Source of the DNA: Ottelia alismoides
Lineage: Eukaryota; Streptophyta; Magnoliopsida; Alismatales; Hydrocharitaceae
Length of the DNA stretch: 64,000 nt
Assembly (NCBI GenBank): GCA_037367405.1
Contig: JAZKJV010000681.1
Location: 620,001 to 684,000, forward strand
Direction: 5' to 3'
This document shows positions 23,882-34,800 of this stretch, one piece after another. The notes below the pieces were generated by a model. That model was not told the DNA's origin. It was given only the letters and a program-made list of their open reading frames with translations, and did no database searches. The translations under genes and the position numbers were made by a program. The first letter of the stretch is position 1; every line of letters starts with the position of its first letter.

Positions 23882-25630
23882 CTCCACCCACCTAGATAAA
23901 TAATCAACCGCCAACAATATGTACTCATGTCCTTGGCGGTTGGGAAAGGGACCCATAAAATATATGCCCCAGGCATCAAAAACATCACAAATAATCATCG
24001 GTTGCATGGGCATCTCATCTCTCTGTCCAACTGTCCCTCCCATCCTTTGACAGATCGAGCACGACCGTACAAAATCAATAGCATCTCTAAACACGGTCGG
24101 CCAATACAATCCACATTGAAGTACTTTGTGAGCGATTCTCTTTCTCGAATGGTGTCCTCCAGTCTCGAGTGAATGACAATATGTGAGGACACTCTGGTAC
24201 TCCTCCTGAGGAATACACCTTCTCCAAACACAATCCGGTCCTTCAAAGAAAAGGAAAGGATCGTCCCAGTGGTATCTCCTCAAATCCGACTTGAGTCGAT
24301 CAATGCTGCTCCTAGTCCAACCATGGGGAACCTGCTTGGAGACAAGATAGTTCACCATGTTGGCATGCCACGGGAGTGAGTCAATAACACAAATTGACTC
24401 ATCTGGGAAGGTCTCTCTAATCTGCTCATAATCATGAGAATCCTTAAGTTCAATCCGAGAAAGGTGATCAGCCACAACATTCTTCACTCCAGGTTTATCT
24501 TTTATCTCCAAATTAAATTCTTGGAGGAGTAAAATCCACCTAAGAAGACGAGCCTTTGCGTCCTTCTTTTCCATTAAATATCGAATGGATGTATGATCAG
24601 TATATATTTTCACCTTAGAGCCCAAAATATATAATCTGAACTTCTCGAGGGCCCATACTACAATGAGAATTTCCTTTTCAGTCACTGTATAATTCTTCTG
24701 TGTAGGATCTAATACTTTGCTCACGTAATGGATCGCAAACGGGATCCCCTCTCGTCGTTGTCCTAACACAGCTCCTATAGCGAAATCTGAAGCGTCAGTC
24801 ATGATCTCAAAGGGGAGAGACCAGTCAGGAGCTTGTAGGATAGGCGAGGCACAAATCTTCCTCTTCAAGATCTCAAAGGCCTCCAGACACCTGTGATCTA
24901 CAACAAACTTTGTGTCTTTCCCTAAGAGCTCAGTCAGTGGGCAGGCGATCTTAGAAAAATCCTGAATAAATCTCCTATAGAATCCAACATGCCCAAGTAA
25001 AGACCTCATTGATTTCACATTAGTAGGTGGATCGAGTTTCTTGATCACCTCCACCTTGGCAGGGTCAACCTCCATTCCCCTTTTGGAGATGACATGCCCT
25101 AACACGATACCCTCCGTCATCATAAAGTGACTCTTCTCCTAGGAGAGTACCAGAGTTACCTCTCTACACCTCGTGAGGACTCGGTCCAAGTGCGCTAAAT
25201 ATGTATAAAAAGAATCACCGTGGACCGAGAAGTCATACATGAACACTTCCAGGAAATCTCCCATCATCTCGGCAAATATGGCTATCATGCACCACTGAAA
25301 TGTGCCCGGGGCATTGCAGAGCCCGGATGGCATGCGCCTGAAAGCATAAGTATCGAATGTAGTCTTTTCCTGGTCCTCAGGTGCTATAGCTACCTGGTTG
25401 TAGCATGAGTACCCGTCAAGAAAACAAAAGAACTATTTCCCTGCAAGTCTCTCCAAGATCTGATCAATAAATGGCAAGGGAAAGTGATCTTTCTTGGTCG
25501 CAGCATTCAGGCGCCTGTAATCAACACAGACACGCCACGACGTAGGTACTCGTGTTGCAATCTCTACCCCCTCCTCGTTGGTGACCATCTGAATTCCCGA
25601 CTTCTTCGGGACAACATGAAGTGGGGCCAC
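23882..25630 (-). pseudogene. Element C pol: RT, RNase H and integrase N-terminal half
   Basis: The minus strand continues C pol from the A insertion to the B insertion. It contains [46 protein letters not shown] and the RT active-site region. It then has RNase H ([27 protein letters not shown]) and the integrase zinc region (GGHHSRKR ... CSICQRMGG). The frame is shared throughout, but TAG stops lie at 25433-25435 and 25139-25141, and a short in-frame deletion (about four residues) removes part of TCPFGT. The RT box reads VFMYDF instead of VFMDDF (near 25235), and integrase reads [10 protein letters not shown] instead of WGIDFMG (near 23960), so both enzymes have lost catalytic aspartates. 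Confidence 0.93.
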
Positions 25631-26497
25631 TGATGAATCTCGGATTCATCACTCTAAGTCTCATTAATTAAGCTCAAGTCCCTCAAAATCAACTGCATTT
25701 CTGCATTTATTTCGCATGATTAGCATCCAGGCATGATTTCATAAGAATCGCATTTTAGCATTAATTTATGCATAAAATAAGAAGCCAAAAATCCAAGCCA
25801 AAAATGACTTGTAAATAGCCTAAACTTCCCCTATTTTTAACTCCTCCATGCTAACACCGAATACCACAAACCCACTTCCACTGTGTACACATCACTAACA
25901 AGAATAAATAAAAAATACAAAAAAATAATTAACCCTGGTAAATGGACCAAAAACCCAAACCCTAGTTTCAGGATTTTCGGACTAAAAGCCACATATCTTC
26001 CCCATCCAGTGTCCGATTTGATCCTACTCACTTGAACTAATGCACATTCAATTACCTTCAAAACAAGACCAAGTTCAAGTAAATCGGAGCTCGTATGTGA
26101 AAGTTGGGTTTTGGGCCTCTTTTGTACATTGTATTTTTTTCGCGGCTTTTGACCTTGTATTTTATGTACTTATTTTCTTCATTAATAAAAATCCAAAAAA
26201 TTAGAATTAGGTGCTTTTTATTTATCTTTGAGTTTTCCAGATTTTTTCGGTTTTTTATCTTGTTTTAAAAATGACAAAAAATTAGAAAACCCAAAAATCA
26301 AGGTATTCAATGTACATGGGATACCCCAAAAATTCACTTTTCACATTTGACCGAATTTGGCTTTGATGTCTTCATAAACGTTGTAGATCTCGTCGAGACG
26401 AGCATTTTTCATGAAGGAACTTTTTCGATCCGAGGTCATTTGCTATTTTTTATCGATTTTACAAGAGGTTTTATTTTCGGATTTTTCTGGAGGTGAC

Positions 26498-26665
26498 ACG
26501 TGGCAGCCCCAGAGGCCGCCACGTGTCATTGATTTTTGGCCTTTTTAACTTTCGTTTTTTATAAAAAAAATTAATTAAATTAAATCGCTCGCACGTGCAG
26601 CGCACGTGCCACCCCCGCACGCGCACTGCACGTGCGCCCTCTTCTCAACATCTCCCGCCACGTGG
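26498..26665. promoter_or_regulatory. Cluster of CACGTG (G-box) palindromes in A U3
   Basis: CACGTG occurs repeatedly within 170 bp (ACACGTGGCAG, CCACGTGTC, GCACGTGCAGCGCACGTGCC, TGCACGTGCG, CCACGTGGC). CACGTG is the core site of plant bZIP and bHLH factors. A second group lies at 27630-27790. Binding is inferred, not shown. Confidence 0.5.
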
Positions 26666-26898
26666 CATTCGCGTGGTTGTTCGATCTTGTTTGATCGAAC
26701 GGCCTGAGTACATCGTCCTCCTCCGGACCCGTCTCCCCCAATGTCGCAACGGATCGCCTGCACCATAACCTCCGCCGCAAATCGCGGCCTTCAACGACGC
26801 TACCCAACCACCTCTCCGCCGCCCTTTGACCGCGCCAATGACCCTAACCACCTCCGTTATCTTCGCCAACCATCTCTCCCCGGCCACCTCCCTCTCTC

Positions 26899-26908
26899 TA
26901 TATAAAAG
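26899..26908 (+). promoter_or_regulatory. LTR promoter TATA box, element A 5' LTR
   Basis: TATATAAAAG follows CTCTCTC and precedes a GC-rich leader. The 3' LTR has TATAAAAG at 39109-39116, two bases shorter. Confidence 0.75.
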
Positions 26909-28829
26909 AACCCCGGCCGCCCCCAGTCCAGGGCATCCGCCGACCTCCGCCCAGGGAATCGTTGAGGTGGTGACAGCCCTCCCACTCCTACTCCGGCGAG
27001 ATCCAAGCTCCACGAGCTTGTCGCAGCAAGCGGCTCCACCCCCGCCTCGGCTGCTCGCTCCGGCACCGCCGTTGAGCCCTTCCAGGTTACCTCTCTTTCT
27101 CTCTCTTTCTCTTTCTCTCTCTCTCTCTACATCTCTCTCTCTCGCTCCACCTCTGTCGCTCCGCTCGGAGCCGTGCTCATCTTCCCCGTTCCGACTCCAT
27201 CGCTACCCACCACTACTCCGTCGAACGCCCTCTCCCCTTCGCCTTCGACCAGTCAGGAGTCAAGCCCCCACAGCACCGTCGCCGACCGCCAAACAACAAA
27301 CGCTTCATCGCCTCCAGCAGCGCCTCGGTCATCTTCCACGACTTCGCCTCTTCGCCGCCTTCGCTTCCGCCTGAAGCTCCTCCGACATCGCCAACGACCA
27401 CCGCGCGCCTCCAGCCGACCTCGCCATCGCCGCCGAGTTCGCCCTCTGCACCGACGTCCGCCGGCCGTGTGTCGGCCATTGGGTCCACTGCAGACCTCCG
27501 CCACACTTCCAGCAGCCTCGTCTCCACTTCGCCGGCCGCCCACGACCTCAACTCCGCCATCTCCCTCCCCTCGGTTGGCCTCAACCTCGCCATCGCCTCC
27601 GCCTCGCCGCCGGGCTCTGAGTCCGAGGCCCTCCCACGTGAGGCGCACGTGCGGAGGGAACGCCACGTCAGGCTTACGTCACCCAGGTCACGTGCGTTGC
27701 ACGTGACCGTGGGATAATTGCAGACAGACCCCCCGAATCTCCGCCGATTTGCGATAAAGTCCAAAACCACAAGAGCACGTGCTCCGCACGTGCTACAGTG
27801 GGAAAATTGCATCAGAGGGCTCAGGATTATCGGTAATTACCATTAGGCCCTTCCAGAGTATTTTTTTTATTATTTAGCTTATTTATTCCTTACAGACAGA
27901 CCCCTATGTTCTCCTTCACTTTTGCACCTCTTTTAGACATCATTTTATTTATTTAAAAATAGCACTATGTTCCACATATAATTCTCTACATTTTGACATG
28001 CTATGGACATTTTTGTGATTTACGGTTGATTAATAAATAATTATTTTGTGGAAATTAGAATATTTTGCCCAATCTGTGCTTTGAAATTCATAGTTAATTA
28101 ACCGTTGCTCTAAAAATTCCCGAAAAATCACATATTGTATAGATTACTTTGATTAACATTTTGCCCAAAAATCTTTGCATTTGCATGCATAAATTGCTCT
28201 GTAAAAATCATTTAGGACATTTCAGTATTTGATTTTTAATAGATATTCAACCCCACATTTTCAAGGTTTAGGATTTTTCTAGGATCCATCACCTAGTGAT
28301 AGATTTTAGATAATTTTATTTCTTGAAAATAAATAGGTTTAGTATTTATTATAATTAAATATTGAAAATTAATTTGTTTGCACTTAGAAATTCATAAAAA
28401 AATTCATATTGCGTCTAAAAATTCCAAAAAAAATTACCGTGCACTCATTTCATCGTCATTTACATTGTGGCTAAGTTTCGTATTTTTCGGACATCATTTG
28501 ATTGAAATTTACATTTTTGTCCCTAAAATAGGCCGAACTTGCACTTTGCATCTCATATTGCATTGAAAAATCCCCAAAAAAAGACTGCCTTGAAAACCGA
28601 ACTCAAAATTGGATAGACACAACTCTAGGTTGTTCCTTTGCCTCCTTGTGATCGATCTTGGGACTTGGCCAAGTAAAATAAACATAAAAACCACTTGATT
28701 AAATTTGATTAAAAATTGTGGTTATTTCTTGACTGTTTCCGATCGCCGCCTACAACGAACGACTTTAAGTATTTTCACGAACGAGCATTAAAAACACATT
28801 CTTAACGCGACTTTTACGGACTCGTCAGA

Positions 28830-28847
28830 TGGCGCCGTTGCCGGGGA
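28830..28847 (+). promoter_or_regulatory. Primer binding site of element A (tRNA-Asp)
   Basis: TGGCGCCGTTGCCGGGGA starts two bases after the LTR. It is the known Athila-type primer site, complementary to the 3' end of tRNA-Asp. Confidence 0.95.
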
Positions 28848-30053
28848 GGCAAACGGGTTAGTTTTTTGTTTTGAAAATTTTTGTTCGGTTTTCCGAATTC
28901 GGGTAGTCTGACCCCCGAATTTTTCACTGTAAATCCCATTTTATTTTTTGTATTTATTTTTCATCATTTATTTCATTTATTTTATTTTTGATTATTTTCT
29001 GAGTCACTCTCTTACACCCATCTCTCTTATTTTTCTTGCAAGGTACCCGGCGCACGTGGAGCGGATTTTCAAGGAACCGACGCATCTTCACCAACACCCG
29101 AAGAAACCGCAATTAAATTAAGATCGAGTCAAGTCGTGAGAGAGAGTAGAGTCTAGGTTTTTAATTTCTGCACTTTTAATTTCTGCTCATTTCTAGCGGT
29201 GTCCGTTTAGACTCTCACGTGTGTAAAAAGACCTTGAACTTTATTTGTGGTGTGTCGTGGCCTGTTTCACTCTCCGGAGAGGGTGAGGCCTGACTTGAGT
29301 GGCGATTAGGATAGACCTGCACATACGGCTCTTAGAGCATTTTTATTTTTGATTGTGCTCGTAGGATCTTAAGCCACACTGCACTCTAACTGAGACACAC
29401 ATTAGATCGTTCAACTTAGCCAAATTCAACTCAATTCTTCCCGATAATAGAATTTTCTGCTTAGATGCGGTTTTCATCGGCTTGCACACATTTAGTATAA
29501 ATCTTTAAAATTCTGTATTGCATCCCACATGGAGATTGCGAGGAGGCACTGTAAGTCTTCTAACTGAGCATTCATCATAGTTTTCCGCGTGCATCGGCTT
29601 TTCCCAAATTCCTCTCTCTTGTTTTATCACATAAATCTAAAGGAAATTGGGACTGGACGGTAGACGTGTATCTGTGTTCATCTAAATTTTTCAGTGATCG
29701 CCTCAATAAAATTGGGACTGCTAAATAAAGCCGATCTTAAAAATCCATAAAATCAAAAATTTCTGCGGGAGAGCAACCCCGACATTGTTTGATTTTATCT
29801 TGCAGCGAGGAGAGAGACGCACACTAGGATAGAGCCCAGCTCCAAACCTAACAGCTCGTTTAAACGGCTTGCAAGACTTGAATTCTCACCAATTAAAACT
29901 AACAAGATAATAGACCGGACCCTTACGGTCTTCACTTTGAGTTAAGTTGGTGAAACAACCCTTGTATTGTGTTTGATTGTGCGTAGAAAATAGTTCATCA
30001 ACGAATACCACACAATTGTGTCTACATCATAAAACATCTTGTTGACCCCAAGA
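28848..30053 (+). other. Untranslated leader of element A
   Basis: 1.2 kb between the primer site and gag without a coding frame. A near-palindrome with the core CTCTCCGGAGAG (29270-29281) and flanking CAC/GTG is also present in the C leader (45924-45941), together with the neighbouring words TGACTTGAGTGG. It is a candidate dimerisation or packaging structure by analogy with retroviral leaders. Confidence 0.6.
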
Positions 30054-31889
30054 ATGGAGGACTGTGGTAATTTTTGTTCAGGCTCGTCTCTCTCTACCAC
30101 AAACTCCCCGATCTCAAAAGCCCAGAGAAACTCTTACTCTGGACCTGCTTGGCCTCCGGGAAACCCTTCCCAAGAACCCTATTCCTTCTTCCTCCTAGAA
30201 GGAGGACATACCCACCCTGTCTATTTCTCACCACAAAAGATCGAGGGTAACTCTTACATCAATTCTTTCAAATCTATTAACTCAAACCCTTTATATTCTC
30301 CAGATAAAGAAAAAGAGATGCCACCCAAGATACCTTCCAAGAAAGACCCTGAAGATGAACCTAATGAAGATCCAATGAAGATGATTCTCGCGAGACTGGC
30401 TGCATCTGAGCAGCAACAGCAGCTACTGAGGGAGCAGCTCGAACAAATGAATGCTGGGGGAGAAGTGCCAATGGAAGCCGCATACAACCCTGGACAGTAC
30501 AGAGTGTGGAACTATTTACAGCCACCACATCCAGAGATCCACTATGAACTAAAGCCACACTTTGCCAGTCAATTACCTCAATTCCATGGTAATACGACTG
30601 AGGAGCCATATGAATTCTTGAGGGACCTGGAGCTGATATGTTCTAATCTGAGGCACCCACAAGTCAACCAAGACTACATTCGTCTCACTGCACTACCTTT
30701 CGCCTTGAAAGGGAAAGCAGACTACTGGGTGAAAAACTTGGGGGTGACTGTGACGACTTATGAGAGGTTCAAAAACCTCTTTCTGAAGAAATTCTACCCC
30801 TTGAGCCGGACCAATCAAATGAGGACCCGCATCACCAGTTTCTCTCAGATGCCCAATGAACCACTTTGTGAGGCATGGGATAGGTTTAAGGACCTGCTAC
30901 AAAAATGTCCCTGCCATGATCTGGACAACAACATCCTAGTCCAATCACTCTACTCTGGCCTCAACCACGAGACTCAAGGGTTAGTTAGTGCTGCCTGCGG
31001 AGGGAATTACACATCACGTGGAGCTGAGACCGTCTGGAAAATACTGGAGCAGATGGCAGAAACAAGCCGGTCTCAAATTGCCAGTAGAGCATACACTGAT
31101 TCCCTGAACACCCTGCAAGCCAAAGGCGGGAAGCAGACGGTGGCAGAAATAGCTGAGGACTTGATTCCAAGCATGCATTTTATTTCTGATAAATTGACAA
31201 TTGTGGACAAGAGAATGAACGATATCGACAGTAGGATTTCGCAATTCCCAAAGAAGATGGAGGAACTCACCGAGAAGGTGTCCAAGATGGGGATGCCTAG
31301 TGCACCTACTGTCCCGATATATCATGTGCATCATGTCCAGGAGCAACCAGGAGTAGAGCAACACCAACCATGGGCTCACGATCAATCCCACGCCCAATTT
31401 TCCCAACAGCCGCCCCCATCGACTGAGACAGTCAAGGAAGCCCCGCCTCTGACATTTGAAGTGAATGGCATCTGGTACACCCAGGACACTACCCGACAGG
31501 GTAACATGGGAGACCGTCAGACTTATCAGCGTCCACCCACCTTCTATAATGCCGCATTTCCTCCACAACACACTACAGCGTTCCAGCAGCCGAAGCAGCA
31601 GCAACCCTACAATCGCCAGAGCCAACCTCAGCAATACCATCAGCAATCTCAAGCCCCCGGACAATCAGCTCAGTCGTCCAAACCACCAGAAGAACCGATC
31701 AACATCCAGAGACAAATACTTGAAGAGTTTCGTCACTTCCGAAATGAGCTGCAAGATCTACGGGTTGATGTCAACCGCTTGTCCCGTTGGAAGGATGAGC
31801 AGACAGCTCCAGCCACAACCATTCCCGCCCAGGTTCAAGCTAACCCCAATAGCTTGAACAAATTCAACTCATCTCAACACAATAACTAG
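30054..31889 (+). CDS. gag: Gag of element A (611 aa, ends at TAG)
   Basis: This is the retrotransposon capsid protein that forms the virus-like particle. I chose the ATG at 30054 (MEDCGNF) because element C has an ATG at the equivalent place (MTDWRDI), both preceded by a shared TTGAC word; a second ATG (MPPKIP) lies 86 codons downstream. Residues 150-330 form the retrotransposon gag domain (LPQFHGNTTEEPYEFLRDLE, ALKGKADYWVKNL, FKNLFLKKFYPLSRTNQMR, CEAWDRFKDLLQKCPCH). A glutamine-rich segment follows (about 500-560). No CCHC zinc knuckle is visible. The frame stops at TAG 31887-31889 and continues open in the same frame into pol; element C has CAG at this codon. Confidence 0.93.
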   Translation: MEDCGNFCSGSSLSTTNSPISKAQRNSYSGPAWPPGNPSQEPYSFFLLEGGHTHPVYFSPQKIEGNSYINSFKSINSNPLYSPDKEKEMPPKIPSKKDPEDEPNEDPMKMILARLAASEQQQQLLREQLEQMNAGGEVPMEAAYNPGQYRVWNYLQPPHPEIHYELKPHFASQLPQFHGNTTEEPYEFLRDLELICSNLRHPQVNQDYIRLTALPFALKGKADYWVKNLGVTVTTYERFKNLFLKKFYPLSRTNQMRTRITSFSQMPNEPLCEAWDRFKDLLQKCPCHDLDNNILVQSLYSGLNHETQGLVSAACGGNYTSRGAETVWKILEQMAETSRSQIASRAYTDSLNTLQAKGGKQTVAEIAEDLIPSMHFISDKLTIVDKRMNDIDSRISQFPKKMEELTEKVSKMGMPSAPTVPIYHVHHVQEQPGVEQHQPWAHDQSHAQFSQQPPPSTETVKEAPPLTFEVNGIWYTQDTTRQGNMGDRQTYQRPPTFYNAAFPPQHTTAFQQPKQQQPYNRQSQPQQYHQQSQAPGQSAQSSKPPEEPINIQRQILEEFRHFRNELQDLRVDVNRLSRWKDEQTAPATTIPAQVQANPNSLNKFNSSQHNN

Positions 31890-34800
31890 GTATACTATCC
31901 AGACTTTTCCACATCTGAACATGAGAACCTTTCGTTTGACAAAATCAATGCCATGTCACTCAGGAGCGGAAGGACCGTGGTCGTACCTAACCGGGCAAGG
32001 GAATCGGACCATGAAGACTCGGAAGATCAACCGGAGGATGTTTCCGAGGAGGAAGATGAAGGACGCCTGAAGATCCCAACAGTAGATAAAGGGAAAGCAT
32101 CTATGGAGTCTGCAGAGGACCTTGAACCTCTAGTTGCTGCAAAAATACCTTTGTCACCTTTTCAGCAACCTGATTTTGATTATTATGATTGTAATAAAAA
32201 CTCCAAGTCGAATAAAGATGCTCTTATTTTTGATTCTGATCCTCTATCTCCTGTCTCAAATGCTTCCATTCCTTTCCCCCATGCCTTAAAGAAAGAAAAA
32301 CAAAAGAAAAACATCAAAGATGACCCAGTCATGGAAAAATTTTGCCAACAAAACATCACAGTCAAAGTACCCTTTGATCAGTACGTGGCCGGTAATCCAG
32401 CCTTTCAGAAATACTTGAAGGCAAAATGCACTCCTACCAGGACTCGTACAAAGAGAACAAGTCAATTCGTGGAGACCCATATCTTGACAGTTGCCACCAC
32501 CAAGTGCGTCAAAAACCAGCATCTGCCAAGAAAGAAAAGGGATCTGGGCGCCCATTATGTGGAGAGTCACATTGGCGGCATAGCATTCACACGCACACTT
32601 CTCGACAATGGATCCTCCATAAACCTTCTACCCTTAGCCTTATATTATCGATTGGAGTTGGGCCCTCTAAAGAAATCATCATCTTTACTCCAATTTGCAG
32701 ATAAATCCACTAAAAGACCTAAGGGAGAAGTGAAGAATGTCATCATCATTATCGAGGGCACAGAATACAAAGTAGACTTCACTGTCCTGGACATGGAGAC
32801 CCCGAACCATTGGAAGGAATCGCAAATCATTCTCGGAAGACCTTTCTTAAGAACCTCTAAGGAAGTATTCGACTACGGAACTGGCATGATGAAATTCCGT
32901 TCTCCAGGCGGAGAAGTGGACTTGGAGATGAAACAAACAAAGTGGCAAAGGCCAGACTCCGAATCCACAACTGAAGATGCCGAAACATCAGAATGCAATC
33001 TCCTCAGAACCACTGGGCCATGGGATCAACTTCCAGACATACAGGTAGAAAGCACATCCTCAGAAGAAGAAATAGTACACGATGCAGTCTCTGAGACTTC
33101 TAGACCCCCAGATTATCACACACTTGACAACATAGAAATCGTCTTGGATTTATCAATCACATCACCTTTGGGACAGTCAATCGATGATGAGTCGGACACG
33201 GCTCTGGCCGAATTACCATTCTCCTCTATCAATCCGACTCACTTTTCTTCGGAATTGGTAGCCAACGTCTCACACAGTGATTCACCGCCAACCGATACTG
33301 AGCCAGAAGCAAAAGTCATTCAGCCAGACTTGATCGACGATTCAGAATTGCCAGAGCTGAAGCCACTTCCTCCCACACTGAAGTATGCATTCCTCAATGG
33401 ACCCAAAGAAAAATTCCCTGTGATCATTAGCTCATCATTAATAGTGGACCAAGAATCCAGACTGATCGAAGTCCTTGAGCGAAATCGAAAATCCATAGGT
33501 TGGACTGTGTCGGATCTCGTAGGAATAAACCCCGCTCTCTGCTCGCACCAAATTTATGTTGAGGATAATGCAAGGCCTTCCCGTGAATTTCATAGAAGAT
33601 TAAACCCCAATCTTCGGGAAGTAGTGAAGAAAGAAATAGAGAAATGGTGCAAAGCAGGATTTATTTACCCCATTTCTGACTCCAAGTGGGTAGCCCCCCT
33701 TCATGTCATCCCGAAGAAGTCGGGAATCCAGATGGTTACCAACGAGGAGGGGGTAGAGATCGCGACCCGAGTACCCACGTCGTGGCGCGTCTGTGTCGAT
33801 TACCGGCGCCTGAATGCTGCGACCAAGAAAGACTACTTTCCACTGCCATTCATTGATCAAATATTGGAGAGACTTGTAGGGAAAGCATTCTTCTGTTTTC
33901 TTGATGGGTACTTCGGCTACAATCAAGTAGCTATCGCTCCCGAGGATCAGGAAAAGACCATATTCACATGTCCCTTCGGCACTTACGCATTCAAGCGCAT
34001 GCCATTCGGGCTTTGCAATGCCCCAGGCACATTTCAGCGGTGCATGATTGCCGTATTTGTCGAAATGGTTGGTGATTTCCTGGAAGTCTTCATGGACGAC
34101 TTCTCGGTTCATGGTGATTCATTTGATACATGCTTAGCACACTTGGACCGAGTCCTTCAGAGATGCAGGGATGTTAATTTGGTACTCTCCTGGGAGAAGA
34201 GTCACTTTATGGTGACTGAGGGCATCGTGTTGGGGCACGTCATCTCCAAAAAGGGAATGGAGGTGGACCCTGCCAAGGTGGATGTGATCAAGAAACTTGA
34301 GCCACCAACCAACATCAAGTCAGTGAGGTCGTTCTTAGGGCATGTTGGATTTTACCGACGGTTCATTCCAGAGTTTTCAACGATCGCCCGCCCACTGACT
34401 GAGCTCTTAGGAAAAGACACCGAGTTTATTGTGAATCACAGATGTCTAGAGGCCTTCGAGCTCCTGAAAAAGAAAATATGTGAATCGCCGATATTACAAG
34501 CTCCCGACTGGTCTCTTCCCTTCGAGATCATGACTGATGCATCGGATTTTGCTGTCGGAGTGGTACTCAGACAAAGAAGAAATGGAATTCCTTATGCGAT
34601 TCACTACGCGAGCAAAGTGTTGGATCCTGCACAGAGAAATTATACAGTGACTGAAAAGGAAATGCTCGCAGTTGTTTGGGCCCTGGAAAAATTCAGATCA
34701 TACATATTGGGCTCCAAGGTGACAATTTTCACAGATCACACAGCAATTAGATATCTCATGGATAAGAAAGATGCTAAGGCACGGCTTCTGAGATGGATCT

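Larger units (their letters stand above)
25631..28827 (+). repeat. 5' LTR of element A (3197 bp)
   Basis: It starts TGATGAATCTCG then GATTCATCA and ends GGACTCGTCA. Contents in order: AT-rich U3, hairpin 1 (26377-26410), a cluster of CACGTG words (26498-26665), hairpin 2 (GTTCGATC-TTGTTT-GATCGAAC, about 26677-26698), the TATA box (26899-26908), a CT-rich stretch (27085-27150), a GC-rich section with more CACGTG words to 27800, and AT-rich U5 with the conserved U5 box (28631-28676). Long open frames in the GC-rich section occur on both strands and lack motifs. Confidence 0.95.

Noticed and set aside
26826..27812. Open frames of 122-199 codons in the 5' LTR of A (and copies at 39034-40020 in the 3' LTR)
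   Set aside because: They overlap on both strands, have low-complexity Ser/Pro/Arg-rich translations, lie in a GC-rich promoter-leader section and show no domain. Their duplication simply reflects the two LTRs.
28830..28847. tRNA-like sequence
   Set aside because: It matches only the 3' end of tRNA-Asp as an antisense primer site; no cloverleaf or promoter boxes surround it.
30985..31664. Long minus-strand open frames opposite gag of A
   Set aside because: Shadow frames of the real gag reading frame, with no supporting motif.
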